Of a DNA stretch of 64,000 nt, positions 31,581-40,113 are shown in pieces (within the stretch, counting starts at the first letter, position 1; each line of letters starts with the position of its first letter). The position numbers and the translations under genes are program-made. The notes beneath the pieces are model-generated. The model did no database searches, had not been told where the DNA came from, and saw nothing but the letters and a program-made list of their open reading frames with translations. Origin of the DNA: Streptomyces sp. NA02950 (GTDB lineage Bacteria > Actinomycetota > Actinomycetes > Streptomycetales > Streptomycetaceae); NCBI RefSeq assembly GCF_013364155.1, contig NZ_CP054916.1, forward strand, positions 6,693,001 through 6,757,000. Direction: 5' to 3'.

Positions 31581-32228
31581 TCAGCCCCGGTCGAGATAGG
31601 CCAGTACGGCCAGCACCCGGCGGTTGACGTCGTCGGAGGGCGGCAGCCCCAGCTTGCCGAAGATATTCGAGGTGTGCTTGGCCACCGCCCGTTCGGTGAC
31701 CACCAGCTGTGCGGCGATCGCCGCGTTGGACCGCCCCTGCGCCATCAGCTCCATCACCTCGCGCTCCCGCGGGGTGAGCCGGCCGATCGGCCGGTCCTGG
31801 GAACGCCGGTCCAGCAGCTGCGAGATCACCTGCGGATCCATCGCGGTGCCGCCCCCGGCCACCCGCCGCACCGCGTCGATGAACTGGTCGGCGTCGAACA
31901 CCCGGTCCTTGAGCAGATAGCCGATGCCGCCGCTGCCGTCGGCCAGCAGTTCGCGCGCGTACAGCTGCTCCACATGCTGGGAGAGCACCAGCACCGGAAG
32001 GCCCGGACGGGCCCGCCTCGCGGCCAGCGCGCACTGCAACCCCTCGTCGGTGAAGGACGGCGGCAGCCGTACGTCCACCACCGCGACATCGGGCTTCAGC
32101 TCCTCGAAGGCCCGGGTGAGTCCGGGGCCGCTGTCGACGGCGGCCGCGATCTCGAAGTCGTACGCCTCCAGCATCCGCACCAGCCCGTCCCTGAGCAGGA
32201 ACAGGTCCTCGGCGATCACAACGCGCAC
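31581..32228 (-). CDS. NarL/FixJ-family response regulator
   Basis: 215 residues. The receiver domain starts VRVVIAEDLFLLRDGLVRML, with phosphoacceptor Asp52 in VVDVRLPP and Lys in YLLKDRVFD. A LuxR-type helix-turn-helix follows (LTPREREVMELMAQGRSNAAIAAQL). GTG 32228 has GGAG seven bases upstream; ATG 32249 in frame would add seven residues without a ribosome binding site. The likely partner is the histidine kinase at 34181, separated by a lipoprotein gene and an AAC(3)-like gene on the same strand. That split arrangement is unusual. Confidence 0.92.
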   Translation of the reverse strand: MRVVIAEDLFLLRDGLVRMLEAYDFEIAAAVDSGPGLTRAFEELKPDVAVVDVRLPPSFTDEGLQCALAARRARPGLPVLVLSQHVEQLYARELLADGSGGIGYLLKDRVFDADQFIDAVRRVAGGGTAMDPQVISQLLDRRSQDRPIGRLTPREREVMELMAQGRSNAAIAAQLVVTERAVAKHTSNIFGKLGLPPSDDVNRRVLAVLAYLDRG

Positions 32229-32355
32229 GTGACGGCTCCATGAAGTCATCGGGCCCCGGACCGGGAACGAGCCGGGGACGGGACGGGGCGAACGCGTTGA
32301 ATGTACCGCTCCCGGGGGCTGACTCCGGGCTCATGCCGTGACCGGGCACCATGCA

Positions 32356-32395
32356 CCGGGCGGGCCGGACCCCGTGTGGGGTGCGGCCCGCCCGG
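32356..32395 (-). terminator. Terminator of the lipoprotein gene
   Basis: Twelve-pair perfect stem CCGGGCGGGCCG/CGGCCCGCCCGG with a 16-base loop that contains its own small hairpin (ACCCC/GGGGT), just beyond the stop at 32407. Confidence 0.75.
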
Positions 32396-32406
32396 GACGC
32401 GCGGGG

Positions 32407-33021
32407 TCAGCCCTTGACGGGCCACTCCAGGGGCTCGCTGTAGAAGCCCTGGGTCAGCTCCACGGCGGCGGCCTTCTGGCCCTCCGGGATGAGGAAGGTG
32501 GTGCAGATCTTCTCCGACTGCCCCGCCGTGAGCTTCTTGTCGGTGTCGGGCGCCGGGCAGTCCTTCCACTTCGCCTCGCCGAGGATCACGATGAGGGCCC
32601 GGGTGCGCTTCTCGACGTTGGTCCGCACGACCAGGTCGTCGTCCATGTCGCCGATCTCCATGGCCTTGCCGCTCTTGTGGGTGAGCGTGGACCAGACATG
32701 GACGGGGATCTGCGGGCCGTCCTCCTTGTCCTTCTTCAGGCCGGACGCGTCCATTTCGGCCTTGGTGCCGGTCACCACCTTGGTGGGCGTGACCGTGAAG
32801 GTGGCGCCGGAGGACTTCTGCATGTCGCTCTTCTGCGGCGGGCTGGCCTCACCGAGCCGGAAGGTCTGCTTCTTCTTCTCGGGACCGGAGGAACTGGCCG
32901 CGCCCTTGTCCTTCTTCCCGTCGGACTTCCCCTTGGAGTCCGAGTCGTTGCAGCCCACCAGGGCCACCGCGAGCGCCACGGCGCCCAGCGTCGCCGGCAC
33001 AGCACGAGCCCACGTTCGCAT
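32407..33021 (-). CDS. Putative secreted lipoprotein of unknown function
   Basis: 204 residues. Lipoprotein signal peptide with lipobox LVGC (Cys near residue 24), then a Lys/Ser/Gly-rich tether (about 25-50). The outer domain contains FTVTPTKVVTGTKAEM and VHVWSTLTHKSGKAMEIGDMD, resembling DUF4352-like immunoglobulin-fold lipoproteins. Two cysteines (WKDCPAP, KICTTFL) could form a disulfide. It lies between a response regulator and an AAC(3)-like gene with gaps of 157 and 179 bases, and has its own terminator. Function unknown; a cell-surface sensor for the neighbouring two-component system is one possibility. Confidence 0.86.
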   Translation of the reverse strand: MRTWARAVPATLGAVALAVALVGCNDSDSKGKSDGKKDKGAASSSGPEKKKQTFRLGEASPPQKSDMQKSSGATFTVTPTKVVTGTKAEMDASGLKKDKEDGPQIPVHVWSTLTHKSGKAMEIGDMDDDLVVRTNVEKRTRALIVILGEAKWKDCPAPDTDKKLTAGQSEKICTTFLIPEGQKAAAVELTQGFYSEPLEWPVKG

Positions 33022-33200
33022 GTTGTCCTCACTTTCCCCGTTGCGTTGAGCGGTTCTGGCGGCCGTTCGTCGGCATCCGCACCGGGCCGTGACGTGGGCC
33101 CCTCCGGCGGATACGCGGGCGCGCGAGGGCGCGGCAGCGCGAGCGGTGCCGGGGGGACGTGACGTCGTGGACGATGTTAGCGAGTGGCTGGATCACGCCT

Positions 33201-34079
33201 TCACGGGCCCGGATCGAGGGACCGGAGCCCGGACCGCCCGCCGAGCTTCTCCTCGATCCAGCCGACGCCGAAGCGCACCACCTCCGGCGCCTCGAACAGA
33301 TGGCTCCGGGCGGCGGCGACCGTGCCCCGGACGCCGAACCCCGCGGCCAGCATGTCCTCGGCGATCACCGTGAACGGTTCGCCCTCGGGCACCACCGGGG
33401 AGTAGTCGAACGCCCCGTTCTCGGAGTCGATGTCGTGGAAGCGCCGCCACTCCCGCCGCCCGTCGACCAGGATCGGCTGCTCGTAGTCGACGTACCGCTT
33501 GCCGGGCGCCTCGGCCAGCACCTCCGCGTGGTGCAGCAGGGTGATCGTGTCCAGCGGGGCGCCGAGCAGCAGCACCCGCCCGCCCCGCTCGGCCAGACGC
33601 GCCAGCGGGCTGCCGGGGCCGTGCGGACCGTCCCACGGGTGGTCGGCCATCAGCTCCCCGGCCGCCGCCCCGACCGCCGCGAAGCTCGCGTCGGGATGGC
33701 GGCTGCGGACCGCCCCCGGCCAGCGGCGCAGCGCCTCCGGCAGCCTGCCGTTGTTGTGGTCCGCCTCGCTCAGCTCCGGGTCGTAGGCGGGGTGTTCGGC
33801 GCGGACGGCCCGCTGCCACGCCTCCGGCCACTCGTCCATGTCGTAGGGCGGTGCGTCGTTCCAGCCGCAGGACGCCATCAGGGTGCCGTCCCCGCCCACG
33901 ACGTCCAGCAGCGCGGTGATGAGGGTGGGCGGGCCGCCCGCCACGTAACCCAGGGCGGACATCCGGGTGTGCAACATGACGGTGTCGCCCTCGGCCAGGC
34001 CGAGGGCCCGCAGATCGGCGGCCAGCCGGGTCCGGGTCACCGGTCCGCCGGACCGCTCCAGGAGTGCTCTTTCGTCCAC
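33201..34079 (-). CDS. Aminoglycoside N(3)-acetyltransferase family protein
   Basis: 292 residues of the AAC(3) antibiotic acetyltransferase family, which uses acetyl-CoA to acetylate the 3-amino group of the deoxystreptamine ring. Family features: VMLHTRMSALGYVAGGPPTLI, MASCGWNDAPPYDMDEWP, RSRHPDASFAAVGAAAGEL and LLLGAPLDTITLLHHAE, in the usual order and length. GTG 34079 has GGGTGGGG upstream. No aminoglycoside biosynthesis genes are in view, so it may be an intrinsic resistance gene or act on another amine; members are not always active on drugs. Confidence 0.92.
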   Translation of the reverse strand: MDERALLERSGGPVTRTRLAADLRALGLAEGDTVMLHTRMSALGYVAGGPPTLITALLDVVGGDGTLMASCGWNDAPPYDMDEWPEAWQRAVRAEHPAYDPELSEADHNNGRLPEALRRWPGAVRSRHPDASFAAVGAAAGELMADHPWDGPHGPGSPLARLAERGGRVLLLGAPLDTITLLHHAEVLAEAPGKRYVDYEQPILVDGRREWRRFHDIDSENGAFDYSPVVPEGEPFTVIAEDMLAAGFGVRGTVAAARSHLFEAPEVVRFGVGWIEEKLGGRSGLRSLDPGP

Positions 34080-34180
34080 ATCCCCACCCAAGCAGGGGCG
34101 GACTGACTCGGCATCACCTTTTCGCGGCGGCTCCCGCGCCGGGCGCTTTGGCACCGGGGCTCTCGCCGGGGCGGAAGGGG

Positions 34181-35458
34181 TCAGCCCGCGGGCCGGGGCG
34201 CGGTGAGCGTGCAGGAGATCTCCATCGTCACCATGGTCGGCCCGCCGGGCGGGCTGCTGATCGCGAGGATCCCGTCGAAGGTGCCCAGGCGCCGCTCGAC
34301 CCCGCTCAGCCCGCCGCCCGGCGCGATCCGGGCGCCGCCGCGGCCGTCGTCGGTCACCACGATCCGCAGCGTGCCGCCGCCGTGGTGCAGATCGACCCAC
34401 ATCCGGGTGGCGCCGGAGTGCTTGGCCGCGTTGGTCAGCACCTCGCTGACCGCGAAGTACGCGGCCGACTCCACCGGTTCGTCGGCCCGGCCCGGCAGCT
34501 CAACCTCCACCTCGACGGGGATGGTCATCCGCAGCGCCAGCGCCCGTACCGCGTCGCCGAGACCCCGCTCGGCCAGGACGGGCGGATGGATTCCGCGGAC
34601 CAGGTCGCGCAGTTCGGACAGGGCCTCGGCCGAGTCGGTGCGGGCCGCGGCGAGCATCTCCTTGGCCCTGGCCGGGTCCTTCTCGACCAGCGCCTCGATG
34701 GTGCCCAGGCTCATGCCCATGGCCACCAGCCGGGCCTGGGCGCCGTCGTGCAGATCGCGTTCGATACGGCGCAGTTCGGCGGCGGAGGTGTCGACCGCGT
34801 CGTGCCGGGTCTCGGTCAGCCGGCGCACCCGCGCTGCCAGCGCCATCTGCGGGGTGGGGGCGAGGAACGCCCGGGACACCACGAAGCCGGTGCGCAAAAG
34901 GAGAGGCGAGATCACCAGACCGATGCCGAAGAGGACCGCGCCGAGCAGTCCGGCGAGGAGGGCGGTCGACTGGGAGCCGATGGGGATGAAGGTGTACCAG
35001 TAGGTGCCGCCCGCGCGCACGACCGGCTTCCACACGCCCGCGGCCATGACCCACCCCTCCACCCCGTAGGGGATGAACGCGAAGGTCAGCGTGGCGAGGA
35101 ACAGGCCGCCGATCATGTCGTACAACAGCCACAGCAGATCCCGCCAGGTCGCCGGGTCCTTCAGCAGGAAGGTGCACAGCTCCACCTGTCCGGTGAGGCC
35201 GGGGCGGCGGTCCCGGGGCAGCGGACGGTAGGGCACCGGGATCTCGACGTCCGCCCACCGGGCGGCCAGCAGCCGCCGTTGATCGGCGTACAGCCGCACC
35301 AGCGTCACCATCGCGGGGGTGGTGAGCACACCCAGTCCCAGCGGGATGAAGGCGAGGGACAGGACCATCAGTGTGAACAGCGGGATCGATCCGAGCGCCG
35401 CGATGAACAGCAGCGCCAGCCCCTGTGCGCAGGCCGCGAACCCGCTGCGTACCTTCAT
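34181..35458 (-). CDS. Sensor histidine kinase (HisKA_3 type) with membrane sensor domain
   Basis: 425 residues. An N-terminal membrane sensor region of about 210 residues has four membrane segments in two pairs separated by a loop (PF13796-like putative sensor domain). The dimerisation/phosphoacceptor helix carries His237 in RRIERDLHDGAQARLVAMG, and the HATPase ends with VSEVLTNAAKHSG and VTDDGRGGARIAPGGGLSG. GAGGGGGA precedes ATG 35458. It is divergent from the MMPL exporter gene with a 261-base shared promoter region, so the exporter is the likely target. The probable response regulator lies at 31581. Confidence 0.93.
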   Translation of the reverse strand: MKVRSGFAACAQGLALLFIAALGSIPLFTLMVLSLAFIPLGLGVLTTPAMVTLVRLYADQRRLLAARWADVEIPVPYRPLPRDRRPGLTGQVELCTFLLKDPATWRDLLWLLYDMIGGLFLATLTFAFIPYGVEGWVMAAGVWKPVVRAGGTYWYTFIPIGSQSTALLAGLLGAVLFGIGLVISPLLLRTGFVVSRAFLAPTPQMALAARVRRLTETRHDAVDTSAAELRRIERDLHDGAQARLVAMGMSLGTIEALVEKDPARAKEMLAAARTDSAEALSELRDLVRGIHPPVLAERGLGDAVRALALRMTIPVEVEVELPGRADEPVESAAYFAVSEVLTNAAKHSGATRMWVDLHHGGGTLRIVVTDDGRGGARIAPGGGLSGVERRLGTFDGILAISSPPGGPTMVTMEISCTLTAPRPAG

Positions 35459-35719
35459 CCGTCGTCCCCCTCGGTGGTGGCCGGTGGCGGTGGTGGTGAT
35501 CGGTGCGATGCCCCTCATTGTTGGGCATGTCCAGTCTGACGGCGCGCTCATCCAGCCGTCACGGGGGCCCGGCCCCGTCCGGGGGTGTAGCTGGCCCCAC
35601 CCCCCGGCCTCGCCTTTCGGCTCCTCGATCGGGTGGCTGACCGGCTGGGGCGAGAGCGCGCGGATTTCTAGCGTCGAGGACATGACCGAATCAGTCCGTA
35701 CCTCCCCGGGAGAGACGCC

Positions 35720-37933
35720 ATGAGCGCATCGAGGCAGGGCCTGGCCGTGCGGCTGGGCGGGTGGAGCACCCGCCACCGCAAAACCGCGATCATCGGATGG
35801 CTGTTGTTCGTCGTGGTCGTCGCCGTGGTGGGCGGGATGTCCGGGGCCAAGGAGATGACGAACTCCGAGGGCGGTACGGGCGACTCCGCACGCGCCGAGC
35901 GGATCCTCGAGGACGCCGGGCTCCAGACCCCGGCCGGGGAGATGGTGATGCTGCGCAGCGAGCGGCCGGACGGCTGGCGCGCCGCCGCCCGCGACGTCAC
36001 CGCACGGCTGGAGAAGACCGGGGAGACGGCGCGGATCCAGCCCCCGGTGCGTTCGGAGAGCGGACGTGAGGGGCTGGTCAGCTTTGAGCTCAGGGGCGAC
36101 CCGGACACCGTCGGGGACCGGGCGGAGCCGGTGCTCGACGCGGTGGCGGACACCCGCGCCGCCCACCGGGGCATCACCGTCCATGAGTTCGGCGACGCCT
36201 CCGCCGAGCACATGCTCGGCCGGATGCTGACCGACGACTTGAAGAAGGCGGAGCTCACGGCGGTGCCGCTGGCACTCGGCATTCTGCTGGTGGTCTTCGG
36301 CGCGCTGGTGGCGGCACTGCTGCCGGTGCTGCTCGGGGTGACGGCCTGTGTCGGCACCTTCGGACTGCTGGCGTTCGCCAGCCACCAGGTGCCGCTGTTC
36401 GAGTCCACCAACTCGGTGATGTTCCTGGTGGGTCTTGCCGTCGGCGTCGACTACTGCCTGTTCTATCTGCGCCGGGAGCGCGACGAGCGGGCCGCGGGCC
36501 GGGACGCGGCGACGGCGCTGCGGATCGCGGCGGCCACCAGCGGCCGGGCGGTGCTGGTCTCCGGGATCACGGTCATGCTGGCGATGGCGGGCATGTTCCT
36601 GTCCGGGCTGCTGCTCTTCAAGGGGTTCGCCGTCGCCACCATCCTGGTCGTGCTGATGGCGATGCTCGGCTCGGTGACGGTGCTGCCCGCGATGATGTCC
36701 TGGCTGGGCGACCGGATCGAGGCCGGACGGGTTCCGCTGCTCAATCGCCGCCGGAGGAAGGGCGTGCACACCGGCGGCGGTCTCTCCGGCCTGCTGATGC
36801 GACCGGTGCTGGCCAGGCCGAAGGTGTTCGCCGCCGTCTCCGGTGCGCTGCTGCTGGTGCTGTGCGCCCCCGCGCTGGGGATGAAGACCGAACAGCTCGG
36901 CATGGAGCAGCAGTTCGGCTCCCAGGCCGAGCTGACCGTGGCCTTCAAGGAGATCACCGGCGCCTTCCCCGGCGGCCCGGCCCCGGCCGAGGTGGTCGTG
37001 CGCACCGATGACATCGGCTCGTCCCGCTTCGGCGCGGCCGTCGCCGACCTCGAGAAGGAGATCGCCGCCTCGGGCCGGTTCGGAAAGCCCGTCGAGGTGG
37101 AGCCGCACCGGAAGGAGGGCGTGGTCCGGATCGAGGTGCCGCTGTCCGGCGACGGCCGGAACGCCGCCTCCGAGCGCGCCCTGCACACCCTGCGCGACGA
37201 CCTGGTGCCGAGGATCCTCGGCCCGGTCTCCGAGCAGGCGTACGTGGGCGGCGAACTGGCCGGGAACCTCGACTTCAACGACCAGCTGAAGAGCGATATC
37301 GCCCCTGTCTTCCTCTTCATCGCCGTCGTGACCTTCCTGCTGATGCTGATCTGCTTCCGGTCGGTGCCGATCGCCCTCGCCTCGATCCTGCTCAACCTGC
37401 TGTCGGTGGGCGCCGCGTACGGCACGATGACCGCCGTCTTCCAGCACGGCTGGGGTGTTGATCTGCTGGGCATGGAACCGGCGGGCGCGATCGAGGCGTG
37501 GATGCCGCTGTTCGTCCTCGTCATCCTCTTCGGGCTGTCGATGGATTACCACGTGTTCGTGGTCTCGCGGATCCGCGAGGCCCATCTCCGGGGCCTGGCC
37601 ACGCGTGACGCGATCCGCGAGGGCATCCGGACCACGGCGGGTTCGGTCACCGGGGCGGCCGCCATCATGGTCGCCGTGTTCGCGGTCTTCGCCCTGCTCC
37701 AGATGCAGGACATGCAGCAGATGGGCGTCGGACTCGCGGTGGCGGTGCTGGTGGACGCCACGCTGGTGCGGATGGTGCTGCTGCCCTCGGTGCTGGCGCT
37801 GCTCGGCGAGCGCGCCTGGTATCTGCCGCGCGCCCTGCGGTGGCTGCCCCGGCTCGGACACGGTGAGGAGCCGGTGCCGGCGCCGGTGCGCCCGGCCGCG
37901 GCCCCGCGGCCGCCGGTGTCAGCGGGCCGCTGA
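35720..37933 (+). CDS. MMPL-family RND exporter
   Basis: 737 residues with twelve membrane segments in two halves of the RND/MMPL plan: one segment, a large outer loop (about 45-175), five segments, then the same again. Typical blocks are VGLAVGVDYCLFYLRRERDE in the first half and FGLSMDYHVFVVSRIREAH in the second; the GxxxDY motifs carry the proton-relay Asp. MMPL proteins export lipids, siderophores or drugs. GGGAGAGA precedes ATG 35720. It is divergent from a histidine kinase gene, which probably controls it, and ends in a terminator shared with the convergent regulator gene. Confidence 0.94.
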   Translation: MSASRQGLAVRLGGWSTRHRKTAIIGWLLFVVVVAVVGGMSGAKEMTNSEGGTGDSARAERILEDAGLQTPAGEMVMLRSERPDGWRAAARDVTARLEKTGETARIQPPVRSESGREGLVSFELRGDPDTVGDRAEPVLDAVADTRAAHRGITVHEFGDASAEHMLGRMLTDDLKKAELTAVPLALGILLVVFGALVAALLPVLLGVTACVGTFGLLAFASHQVPLFESTNSVMFLVGLAVGVDYCLFYLRRERDERAAGRDAATALRIAAATSGRAVLVSGITVMLAMAGMFLSGLLLFKGFAVATILVVLMAMLGSVTVLPAMMSWLGDRIEAGRVPLLNRRRRKGVHTGGGLSGLLMRPVLARPKVFAAVSGALLLVLCAPALGMKTEQLGMEQQFGSQAELTVAFKEITGAFPGGPAPAEVVVRTDDIGSSRFGAAVADLEKEIAASGRFGKPVEVEPHRKEGVVRIEVPLSGDGRNAASERALHTLRDDLVPRILGPVSEQAYVGGELAGNLDFNDQLKSDIAPVFLFIAVVTFLLMLICFRSVPIALASILLNLLSVGAAYGTMTAVFQHGWGVDLLGMEPAGAIEAWMPLFVLVILFGLSMDYHVFVVSRIREAHLRGLATRDAIREGIRTTAGSVTGAAAIMVAVFAVFALLQMQDMQQMGVGLAVAVLVDATLVRMVLLPSVLALLGERAWYLPRALRWLPRLGHGEEPVPAPVRPAAAPRPPVSAGR

Positions 37934-37950
37934 CCGGCCGCACCGCCTGG

Positions 37951-37994
37951 CGTCGCCGCCCCGGACAGGTCGTGGACCTGCCCGGGCGGCGACG
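37951..37994. terminator. Bidirectional terminator between MMPL and regulator genes
   Basis: Outer stem CGTCGCCGCCC/GGGCGGCGACG (11 pairs) with an inner stem ACAGGT/ACCTG(C), between the convergent stops at 37933 and 38045. Its right arm is the start of a tandem 27-base repeat. Confidence 0.7.
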
Positions 37995-38037
37995 TGTACG
38001 CGCGTTCCGCGGGCGGCGACGTGCACGCGCGTTCCGC
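37984..38037. repeat. Tandem duplication of a 27-base unit
   Basis: Two adjacent copies, 37984-38010 and 38011-38037, each starting GGGCGGCGACGTG and ending CGCGCGTTCCGC, differ at a single base (T or C at the 14th position). They lie in the gap between convergent genes and start inside the right arm of the terminator hairpin. Confidence 0.85.
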
Positions 38038-38044
38038 GGCGGGG

Positions 38045-38686
38045 TCAGACGGTGGCCGCGGGGGGCACGTACTTGTAGCCGACCCGCCGTACCGTCACGA
38101 TCGTGCCCCGGTGGTCGGCGCCCAACTTGCGGCGCAGCCGGGCCACATGGACATCGACGGTGCGGCCGTCGCCGACGTGGCCGTACCCCCACACCGTGGT
38201 CACCAGCTGATCGCGGGTGTGCACCCGGTGCGGATGGGCGACGAGATGGGCCAGCAGTTCGAACTCGAGATAGGTCAGCTCCAGCGGCTGTCCCTGGATC
38301 TGCGCGGTCCGCCGGTCGGGGTCGATCCGCACCAGCCCGTCGCCGGTGCCCACCGCCGCGGTGCCACCGGACGGCCGCGGGGCCGTCGCTGAGGCCACGG
38401 AGGAGGGGGACGCCGCGGACGCCGCGGACGCCGCGGAGGCCGCGGGGTCCTGCCGGTCGGCGGGGACCAGCACCAGATACCCCACCATCGGCGGCTGGCC
38501 GGGCAGCGAGGGGAGGGTGTGCGGAGGAGCGGGCAGCCAGGTCGCACCGGGATGCAGCAGCTCCGCGACCGGCGGCACCTCGTCCGGCGCAACGGCTCGC
38601 AACCGTTGACGCTGGACGGAGACCGGCGGGGTGGCTGGCGGGGTGGCCGGGGCGGGGGAGGACGACAGGCTTCGGACGTTGGTCAT
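38045..38686 (-). CDS. OmpR-type winged-helix DNA-binding protein without receiver domain
   Basis: 213 residues. The C-terminal winged helix (about 115-210) is of the OmpR/PhoB type: LELTYLEFELLAHLVAHPHR, WGYGHVGDGRTVDVHVARLRRKLG, and VTVRRVGYKYVPP. The N-terminal half has no receiver domain, only a Pro/Ala-rich region with an Ala-Ala-Ser repeat encoded by tandem nine-base units. It therefore cannot be phosphorylated in the usual way. Proteins of this shape are common in Streptomyces; I do not recognise a specific target. ATG 38686 has AAAGAG about 11 bases upstream; a longer frame upstream looks non-coding. No kinase neighbours it. Confidence 0.88.
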   Translation of the reverse strand: MTNVRSLSSSPAPATPPATPPVSVQRQRLRAVAPDEVPPVAELLHPGATWLPAPPHTLPSLPGQPPMVGYLVLVPADRQDPAASAASAASAASPSSVASATAPRPSGGTAAVGTGDGLVRIDPDRRTAQIQGQPLELTYLEFELLAHLVAHPHRVHTRDQLVTTVWGYGHVGDGRTVDVHVARLRRKLGADHRGTIVTVRRVGYKYVPPAATV

Positions 38687-38951
38687 GGGAGTCAGCTCTT
38701 TCGCGCTCGAGAGGTCGTCGAGGGGCGTCGATGGACGTCGTGCGCGCGGGCTGGGCGGCCTGGCCGTGGTGGGGTCGCCGGAAGATGCGGCGGAGGGGTC
38801 AGCGGCCGAGCGAGCGGGCCCGCGCAACGGTTGCGCGGCAACACTCGCGATCGAAATGGTGCGCCTGCCGGGACGGCCAGAACGGCTCGAGGTCGGGGTG
38901 ACCCGTCGCGGCGTGCTGGAGGCTGACCATGCCCCTATTGAAGCAGACGAC

Positions 38952-38987
38952 CCGCCCGTCCCGCTCGGCCCCGGGCGGGACGGGCGG
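38952..38987 (-). terminator. Second terminator downstream of the trypsin gene
   Basis: Thirteen-pair perfect stem CCGCCCGTCCCGC/GCGGGACGGGCGG with a 10-base loop. Together with the hairpin at 39034 it fills much of the 394-base gap 38687-39080, which otherwise holds only the promoter region of the regulator gene at 38686. Confidence 0.65.
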
Positions 38988-39033
38988 CCCGGACGGGCGG
39001 GAGACCGCCCTCAAGGACTCCGTCGTACCGGTG

Positions 39034-39062
39034 CCCCTCCCCGGCCGTCCGGCGGGGAGGGG
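39034..39062 (-). terminator. Terminator of the trypsin gene
   Basis: Ten-pair perfect stem CCCCTCCCCG/CGGGGAGGGG with a nine-base loop, 19 bases past the protease stop codon (39081, reading left). Confidence 0.75.
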
Positions 39063-39080
39063 CCGTTCGTCGGTTGATGA

Positions 39081-39872
39081 TCAGGAGTTGACCTGGGCCG
39101 ACACCAGCGAGGAGAAGGTGGTCAGCCGGGAGTAGACGCCCGGGTAACCGGCCTGTGCGCAGCCCTCGCCCCAGGAGGTGATACCGGCCAGCTTGCCGTT
39201 GATGACCAGCGGGCCGCCGCTGTCGCCCTGGCAGGTGTCCACGCCGCCCTGGGTGTACCCGGCGCAGACCATGTCCGAGGCGATGTAGTCGGAGCCGTAG
39301 GAGCTGCCGCAGCTGGTGTCGGACACGGTCGGGACGGTGGCCGTGCGCAGCTGGTTGGAGGAGGAACCGCCGGAGCGGGTGGTGCCCCAGCCCAGGATGC
39401 GGGCGGTGGTACCCGTGGCGTACACGCCGGTGTCGGATGGGGAGACGTAGGGCAGGGTGCTGTACGGCATGGAGGTGGACAGCGTCAGTACCGCCACGTC
39501 TTCGCCGTTGGTGACGTCCGTGTACGACGGGTTGATCCAGATCCTGCTGACTCTGCTGACCGTGCCGTTGGTGCCGTTGCGGTAGGTGCGGCCGCCGACC
39601 ACGCGGACGCTGCCGGTGGTCTCGCCGACCATGCAGTGGGCGGCGGTGACCACCTTGGTGGGCGTCACGAGCGTGCCGCCGCAGAACTGTCTCTGCGAGG
39701 AGTCCGTGATCTGCATGACGTACGGATAGGCGGACGCGGTCGTGGTGGTACCGCCGACGATGGGCTTCGGCGCCGCCTGGGCGGTGCCGGTCATGACTCC
39801 CGCGATGGACGCCGCGGTGGCGAGGACGGCCGCGGCCGCGAGGCCGGCACGGCGGGGGAGCGTGAAGGACAT
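39081..39872 (-). CDS. Secreted trypsin-like serine protease
   Basis: 263 residues of the S1 family, close to Streptomyces trypsin. A signal peptide (about 1-33, ending AQAAP) leads to IVGGTTTTASAYPYVMQI, so the mature enzyme would begin IVGG after removal of a very short propeptide. Catalytic triad: His79 (VTAAHC), Asp125 (GEDVAVL), Ser218 (QGDSGGP). Asp212 six residues before the serine gives trypsin-like preference for Lys and Arg. Six cysteines fit three disulfides. It is a single-gene unit with two hairpins after it. Such proteases are usually produced late in growth in Streptomyces. Confidence 0.96.
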   Translation of the reverse strand: MSFTLPRRAGLAAAAVLATAASIAGVMTGTAQAAPKPIVGGTTTTASAYPYVMQITDSSQRQFCGGTLVTPTKVVTAAHCMVGETTGSVRVVGGRTYRNGTNGTVSRVSRIWINPSYTDVTNGEDVAVLTLSTSMPYSTLPYVSPSDTGVYATGTTARILGWGTTRSGGSSSNQLRTATVPTVSDTSCGSSYGSDYIASDMVCAGYTQGGVDTCQGDSGGPLVINGKLAGITSWGEGCAQAGYPGVYSRLTTFSSLVSAQVNS

Positions 39873-40113
39873 GCTTCTCTCCAGGGTTTCGTTGAGTGGG
39901 GGAAACCTGAACGGAGCGCGTCGCGTCGACGGCGCCCCCGGATCGCTCGGGGCGAACCGGGTCGCACTGCGCCGTCGGCGGCGGATCCACGCTAGAAGCG
40001 GTCCGTCAACCGCCCAATGAGGGTTGGCCCTTGAGGTGGGCGCATAGGGAAATCCCCCTGTCCCGGCGGGAGTCAGGGGGACGCGGGGGGTCCTGCGGGC
40101 GCCGGGGCGGGCG

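Noticed and set aside
34181..37861. Open frame of 1226 codons running through the histidine kinase and antisense to the MMPL gene
   Set aside because: Only its C-terminal third (from ATG 35458) is real kinase; the rest mirrors the MMPL exporter, which has full family features on the plus strand.
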